A stretch of 64,000 nt of DNA, from the NCBI GenBank assembly GCA_000721375.1, contig JOGW01000008.1, forward strand, positions 186,001-250,000, in the 5' to 3' direction. A program made the position numbers and the translations under genes. Source of the DNA: Streptomyces sp. NRRL B-3428 (GTDB taxonomy: Bacteria > Actinomycetota > Actinomycetes > Streptomycetales > Streptomycetaceae). The notes beneath the pieces were generated by a model, which did not search any database, had not been told where the DNA came from, and was given only the letters and a program-made list of their open reading frames with translations. This document shows, in pieces, positions 60,117-64,000 of the stretch. Within the stretch, counting starts at the first letter, position 1. Each line of letters begins with the position of its first letter.

Positions 60117-61352
60117 ATGACACAGACGAAGGCACTGGACGGCGTCCGCGTCCTCGACATGACACATGTCCAGTCCGGGCCATCGGCGACGCAGTTGCTC
60201 GCCTGGCTCGGGGCGGACGTGGTCAAGTTGGAGGCCCCGACCGGAGATATCACCCGTAAGCAACTACGCGACCTGCCCGATGTCGACTCCCTCTACTTCA
60301 CGATGCTCAACTGCAACAAGCGGAGCATCACCCTCAACACCAAGACGGAGCGCGGCAAGGAGATCCTCACCGAGCTGATCAGGCGCTCGGATGTGATGGT
60401 GGAGAACTTCGGTCCAGGTGCGGTGGACCGAATGGGCTTCACCTGGGAGAAGATCCAGGAGATCAATCCTCGTATCGTCTACGCCTCCATCAAGGGGTTC
60501 GGCGAAGGTCCGTACACCAACTTCAAAGCGTACGAGGTCGTGGCCCAGGCCATGGGCGGCTCCATGTCGACCACGGGGTTCGAGGACGGTCCCCCGCTGG
60601 CCACGGGGGCGCAGATCGGCGACTCGGGCACGGGCATTCACGCCGTGGCCGGCATTCTGGCGGCGCTCTTCCAGCGGGAGAGCACCGGTCGGGGGCAGCG
60701 GGTCAATGTGGCCATGCAGCACGCTGTGCTCAACCTCTGCCGGGTGAAGTTGCGCGATCAGCAGCGCCTGGCCCATGGCCCGCTCGCCGAATACCCGAAC
60801 GACGACTTCGGCGACGAAGTTCCCCGTTCGGGCAACGCGTCCGGCGGCGGTCAGCCGGGCTGGGCGGTCAAGTGCGCACCGGGCGGCCCCAACGACTGGG
60901 TGTACGTCATCGTGCAGCCCGTCGGCTGGAAGCCCGTGGCCGAGCTGATCGGCCGGCCCGAACTGGCCGAGGACCCGGACTGGGCGACGCCCGATGTGCG
61001 GCTGCCCAAGCTCGACAAGATGTTCCAGCTCATCGAGGAGTGGTCTTCGACGCTGCCCAAGTGGCAGGTGCTCGAGGAACTCAATGCACACAACATCCCG
61101 TGCGGTCCGATTCTCTCCACCAAGGAGATCATTGAGGACGACTCACTGATCGCCAACGAGATGGTCGTGAAGGTTCCGCACCCCGAGCGAGGCGAGTTCA
61201 CCACGGTCGGCTCCCCGCTCAAGTTGTCCGACTCCCCGGTGGATGTCGTCAGTTCACCGCTGCTCGGTGAGCACAACGAAGAGGTGTACGTCGGCGAGCT
61301 CGGGCTCGGCGACGAGGAAGTCCGTCTGCTCAAGTCGACTGGAGTGATCTGA
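60117..61352 (+). CDS. frc: Formyl-CoA:oxalate CoA-transferase
   Basis: This 411-residue class III CoA-transferase moves CoA from formyl-CoA to oxalate, giving oxalyl-CoA for Oxc and free formate. The catalytic Asp is at residue 169 in [17 protein letters not shown], exactly the position of the characterised enzyme, and the glycine loop is in [18 protein letters not shown]. The N-terminal domain ([20 protein letters not shown]) and C-terminal swapped-ring domain are complete. It is second in the operon after the TPP-like gene; the ADP-forming ligase follows after four bases. Confidence 0.95.
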   Translation: MTQTKALDGVRVLDMTHVQSGPSATQLLAWLGADVVKLEAPTGDITRKQLRDLPDVDSLYFTMLNCNKRSITLNTKTERGKEILTELIRRSDVMVENFGPGAVDRMGFTWEKIQEINPRIVYASIKGFGEGPYTNFKAYEVVAQAMGGSMSTTGFEDGPPLATGAQIGDSGTGIHAVAGILAALFQRESTGRGQRVNVAMQHAVLNLCRVKLRDQQRLAHGPLAEYPNDDFGDEVPRSGNASGGGQPGWAVKCAPGGPNDWVYVIVQPVGWKPVAELIGRPELAEDPDWATPDVRLPKLDKMFQLIEEWSSTLPKWQVLEELNAHNIPCGPILSTKEIIEDDSLIANEMVVKVPHPERGEFTTVGSPLKLSDSPVDVVSSPLLGEHNEEVYVGELGLGDEEVRLLKSTGVI

Positions 61353-61356
61353 AGTG

Positions 61357-63501
61357 ATGGCGGAAGACCGTGCGCTGACGGTGCGGGCCCTGCTCGATGC
61401 CGTACGCGCCGAGGGGCGCAGCACTCTCACCGCGCCGGAGGGCAAGGTGATCGCCGATGCGTACGGCATCGCCGTACCCGGCGAGGAGTTGGCCCGCGAT
61501 GTCGATGAGGCGGTCGCCGCGGCGGCGCGCTTCGACGGACCGGTGGTACTGAAGATCGTCTCCCCGGACATCCTGCACAAGACCGACGCCGGCGGTGTGA
61601 TCGTCGGTGTCACGGGGGCCGCAGACGTGCGGGCCGCGTTCCACAAGATCATCGAGAACGCGAAGGCGTACAACGCCGAGGCGAAGATCGACGGCATCCA
61701 GGTGCAGCAGATGCTGCCGCCCGGACAGGAGGTCATCGTCGGCGCCGTCACCGATCCGACCTTCGGCAAGGTCGTGGCCTTCGGTCTCGGCGGTGTGCTG
61801 GTCGAGGTCCTCAAGGACGTCACCTTCCGGCTCGCGCCGGTCAGCGCCGACGAGGCGCAGTCGATGCTCGACTCGATCAAGGCCGCGGAGATCCTGAAGG
61901 GCGTACGCGGCGCTCAGCCGGTGGACCGCTGGGCGGTGGCCGAGCAGATCCGCCGCGTCTCCCAACTGGTCACGGACTTCCCCGAGATCGTGGAGGTCGA
62001 CCTCAACCCGGTGATCGCCACGCCCGAAGGCGCCATGGCGGCCGACATCCGGGTGATCCTCACGGACGAGCTGCCCAAGCAGCGCCGCAAGTACGGCCGT
62101 GACGAGATCCTGCGCTCGATGAAGCGGCTGATGCAGCCGCGCTCGGTGGCCGTGATCGGCGCCTCCAACGAGCAGGGCAAGATCGGCAATTCGGTCATGC
62201 GCAACCTCATCGACGGCGGCTTCGCCGGAGAGATCCACCCGGTGAACCCCAAGGCCGATGACATTCTGGGCCGCAAGGCGTACAAGAGTGTCACGGACGT
62301 TCCCGGTGAGGTGGATGTGGCGGTCTTCGCGATCCCCGCCAAGTTCGTGGCATCGGCGTTGGAGGAGGTCGGGCGCAAGGGCATATCCAACGCGGTCCTC
62401 ATCCCCTCGGGCTTCGCCGAGACCGGTGAGCACGAGCTCCAGGACGAGATCGTGGAGATCGCCGAGCGCCATGGCGTACGTCTCCTCGGGCCCAACATCT
62501 ACGGCTACTACTCGACGTGGCAGGACCTCTGCGCCACGTTCTGCACGCCGTACGACGTCAAGGGCGGCGTCGCCCTGACCAGCCAGTCCGGTGGTATCGG
62601 AATGGCGATCCTGGGCTTCGCCCGTACGACGAAGACCGGTGTGTCGGCGATCGTCGGCCTCGGCAACAAGTCGGACCTCGACGAGGACGACCTGCTCACC
62701 TGGTTCGGCGAGGACCCCAACACCCAGGTCGTCGCCATGCACTTGGAGGACCTCAAGGACGGGCGGGCCTTCGTGGAGGCCGCGCAGGCGACCGTCCCGA
62801 AGAAGCCGGTGATCGTCCTCAAGGCCGGGCGTACGGAGGCCGGCGCCAAGGCGGCCGGTTCGCACACCGGCGCCCTCGCCGGCGACGACGCGGTGTACGA
62901 CGACATCCTCAAGCAGGCGGGCGTGATCAGGGCGCCCGGTCTCAACGACATGCTCGAGTACGCGCGTGCGCTGCCGGTGCTGCCCACCCCCAAGGGCGAC
63001 AACGTCGTGATCATCACCGGCGCCGGTGGCAGCGGTGTGCTGCTCTCCGACGCAGTGATGGACAACGGCCTCGAGCTGATGGAGATTCCGGAGGATCTGG
63101 ACGCGGCCTTCCGGAAGTTCATCCCGCCGTTCGGTGCCGCGGGCAACCCCGTGGACATCACCGGCGGCGAACCCCCCTCCACGTACGAGGCGACCATCCG
63201 TCTCGGCCTGGAGGACCCGCGGATCCACTCCCTGGTGCTCGGCTACTGGCACACGATCGTCACTCCCCCGATGGTCTTCGCCGAGCTCACCGCGAAGGTG
63301 GTGGCCGAGTTCAAGGAACGCGGCATCGAGAAGCCGGTGGTCGCGTCGCTCGCGGGCGATGTCGAGGTCGAAGAGGCCTGCCAGTACCTCTTCGAGCACG
63401 GCGTCGTCGCCTATCCCTACACAACGGAGAAGCCGGTCGCGGTGCTCGGCGCGAAGTATCGCTGGGCGCGTGCGGCGGGGTTGTTGGGAGGCGGTCGATG
63501 A
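61357..63501 (+). CDS. ADP-forming acyl-CoA synthetase (single-chain)
   Basis: This 714-residue protein of the acetyl-CoA synthetase (ADP-forming)/succinyl-CoA-ligase superfamily has an ATP-grasp domain first (about 10-230; VVLKIVSPDILHKTDAGGVI), then a CoA-binding domain (about 250-380; SVAVIGASNEQGKIGNSVMR) and ligase domains (GGVALTSQSGGIGMAILGFA; KAAGSHTGALAGDDAVYDDI with the phospho-His). It would make ATP from an acyl-CoA or the reverse. In the frc operon its likely substrate is formyl-CoA or another CoA ester of oxalate catabolism; that is inference. ATG at 61357 (GTG at 61354 is possible) starts four bases after frc. Confidence 0.87.
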   Translation: MAEDRALTVRALLDAVRAEGRSTLTAPEGKVIADAYGIAVPGEELARDVDEAVAAAARFDGPVVLKIVSPDILHKTDAGGVIVGVTGAADVRAAFHKIIENAKAYNAEAKIDGIQVQQMLPPGQEVIVGAVTDPTFGKVVAFGLGGVLVEVLKDVTFRLAPVSADEAQSMLDSIKAAEILKGVRGAQPVDRWAVAEQIRRVSQLVTDFPEIVEVDLNPVIATPEGAMAADIRVILTDELPKQRRKYGRDEILRSMKRLMQPRSVAVIGASNEQGKIGNSVMRNLIDGGFAGEIHPVNPKADDILGRKAYKSVTDVPGEVDVAVFAIPAKFVASALEEVGRKGISNAVLIPSGFAETGEHELQDEIVEIAERHGVRLLGPNIYGYYSTWQDLCATFCTPYDVKGGVALTSQSGGIGMAILGFARTTKTGVSAIVGLGNKSDLDEDDLLTWFGEDPNTQVVAMHLEDLKDGRAFVEAAQATVPKKPVIVLKAGRTEAGAKAAGSHTGALAGDDAVYDDILKQAGVIRAPGLNDMLEYARALPVLPTPKGDNVVIITGAGGSGVLLSDAVMDNGLELMEIPEDLDAAFRKFIPPFGAAGNPVDITGGEPPSTYEATIRLGLEDPRIHSLVLGYWHTIVTPPMVFAELTAKVVAEFKERGIEKPVVASLAGDVEVEEACQYLFEHGVVAYPYTTEKPVAVLGAKYRWARAAGLLGGGR

Positions 63502-63519
63502 GCTGACCGAGCTCACCAC

Positions 63520-63551
63520 GGGGCCTGCGGTGACCGCTCGCCGCAGGCCCC
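63520..63551 (+). terminator. Hairpin after the ADP-forming synthetase gene
   Basis: A perfect 11-base inverted repeat (63520-63530 and 63541-63551) around a 10-base loop sits 18 bases after the stop codon. It ends or attenuates the frc transcript before the transporter gene. Confidence 0.75.
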
Positions 63552-63619
63552 GGCACCGGAAGGAAGTTGGACAGGGGGCGCTGGCCAGGCTTCTTCGACG
63601 CTAGGGGTGCTGAAGCTCA

Positions 63620-64000
63620 ATGACTACAACTGATCTTTCTGCGTCGGCTCCATATCGGGAGCTGACGGACAAGAACGGCCGGGTTTACCGCGTGGGTGAA
63701 TCCGACATCGACATCATGGGTCGTAAGCGGAAGTGGATGGTCATCCTGCCGTGGGTGGGCATGATGGGCATCTCCTCCGCCGAGTACGCCTTCGCGTCCG
63801 CGGAGGACACACTGCACAAGGCGCATCTGTGGTCCTCGAACAGCATCTTCTGGATGCTGACGGTGTGGGTGTTCTGTCAGGCCGCGGTCGCCTTCCCGGC
63901 GGGACGGCTGCGTGAGAGCGGGAAACTGCCGGCCCGCTGGGCGATGATGCTGGGCGCGCTCGGCACATTCATGGGCTACTTGTCACTCGCCTACGCGCCG
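63620..64000 (+). CDS. MFS transporter, oxalate/formate antiporter-like (partial)
   Basis: The gene runs off the right edge; 127 residues are visible. After a hydrophilic N-terminus (MTTTDLSASAPYRELTDKNG, RVYRVGESDID) come membrane segments with KWMVILPWVGMMGISSAEYA and SNSIFWMLTVWVFCQAAVAF-PAGRLRE. The region between segments 2 and 3 and the long N-terminal tail fit the OFA (oxalate/formate antiporter) family of MFS. Its position right after frc strongly suggests oxalate uptake or formate export. The ribosome-binding site is weak (GAAG). Confidence 0.75.
   Translation, partial: MTTTDLSASAPYRELTDKNGRVYRVGESDIDIMGRKRKWMVILPWVGMMGISSAEYAFASAEDTLHKAHLWSSNSIFWMLTVWVFCQAAVAFPAGRLRESGKLPARWAMMLGALGTFMGYLSLAYAP

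Overview
The window is about 72% GC by eye, with third positions dominated by G and C, GTG and TTG starts, frequent 4-base ATGA/GTGA overlaps between genes, and several leaderless-looking starts. Together with the gene families present (two DUF3048 proteins, an F420-type LLM oxidoreductase, a WXG100-like unit, MocR, ROK and GntR regulators) this points to a chromosomal segment of a Streptomyces or close relative. I see no transposase, integrase, phage module, rRNA or CRISPR array. One tRNA gene is present, tRNA-Leu(GAG). Genus and product names are inferred from reading the translated sequences; no database search was run.

Layout. 1-5.8 kb: a BMP-type (nucleoside-like) ABC importer on the minus strand with a divergent FCD-type GntR regulator. 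5.9-13.7 kb: a secreted LamG-like protein under a LacI-type operator, two DUF3048 proteins flanking a HisC-like aminotransferase, an N-formylglutamate amidohydrolase, a methyltransferase and an LLM oxidoreductase. 13.8-18.3 kb: a stand-alone receiver protein and a D-glucarate catabolic operon (dehydratase, GntP permease, glucarate dehydratase). 18.3-24.1 kb: an AlkZ-like protein and a five-gene unit of NMT1/SsuA-type ABC transporter plus PhzS-like flavin monooxygenase. 24.2-29.7 kb: a gamma-carbonic-anhydrase-like protein, an internally deleted HAD remnant, a secreted S15/CocE-like hydrolase under a TetR-type palindrome, and a coupled four-gene WXG100/type VII-like unit. 29.8-37.5 kb: a seven-gene Opp/Dpp-type ABC operon that starts with a ROK kinase and ends with a ROK repressor, probably for an oligosaccharide.

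37.6-42.1 kb and 55-64 kb: two halves of an oxalate-use region. The first holds oxalyl-CoA decarboxylase, a divergent oxalate-CoA-ligase-like protein with damaged catalytic motifs, and a LysR regulator. The second holds formyl-CoA transferase (frc), a TPP-enzyme-like protein without its catalytic motifs, a large ADP-forming acyl-CoA synthetase, an extra sucC/sucD pair, an aldehyde dehydrogenase and an oxalate/formate-family MFS transporter cut by the window edge. A near-identical 19-base motif lies upstream of the LysR gene and between sucC and the TPP-like gene, so the halves may share a regulator. 42.3-49.2 kb between them: an exported-protein and metal locus (TPR protein, His-rich NicO transporter, two DUF4331 proteins, one unknown secreted protein). 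49.3-54.7 kb: a PAP2 enzyme, an MFS exporter with a divergent MocR regulator, a UTRA-type GntR regulator and the tRNA gene.

The best candidate for an undescribed system is the oxalate region: the usual oxc/frc core is accompanied by two nucleotide-coupled CoA-ligase modules and a non-catalytic TPP-like partner.
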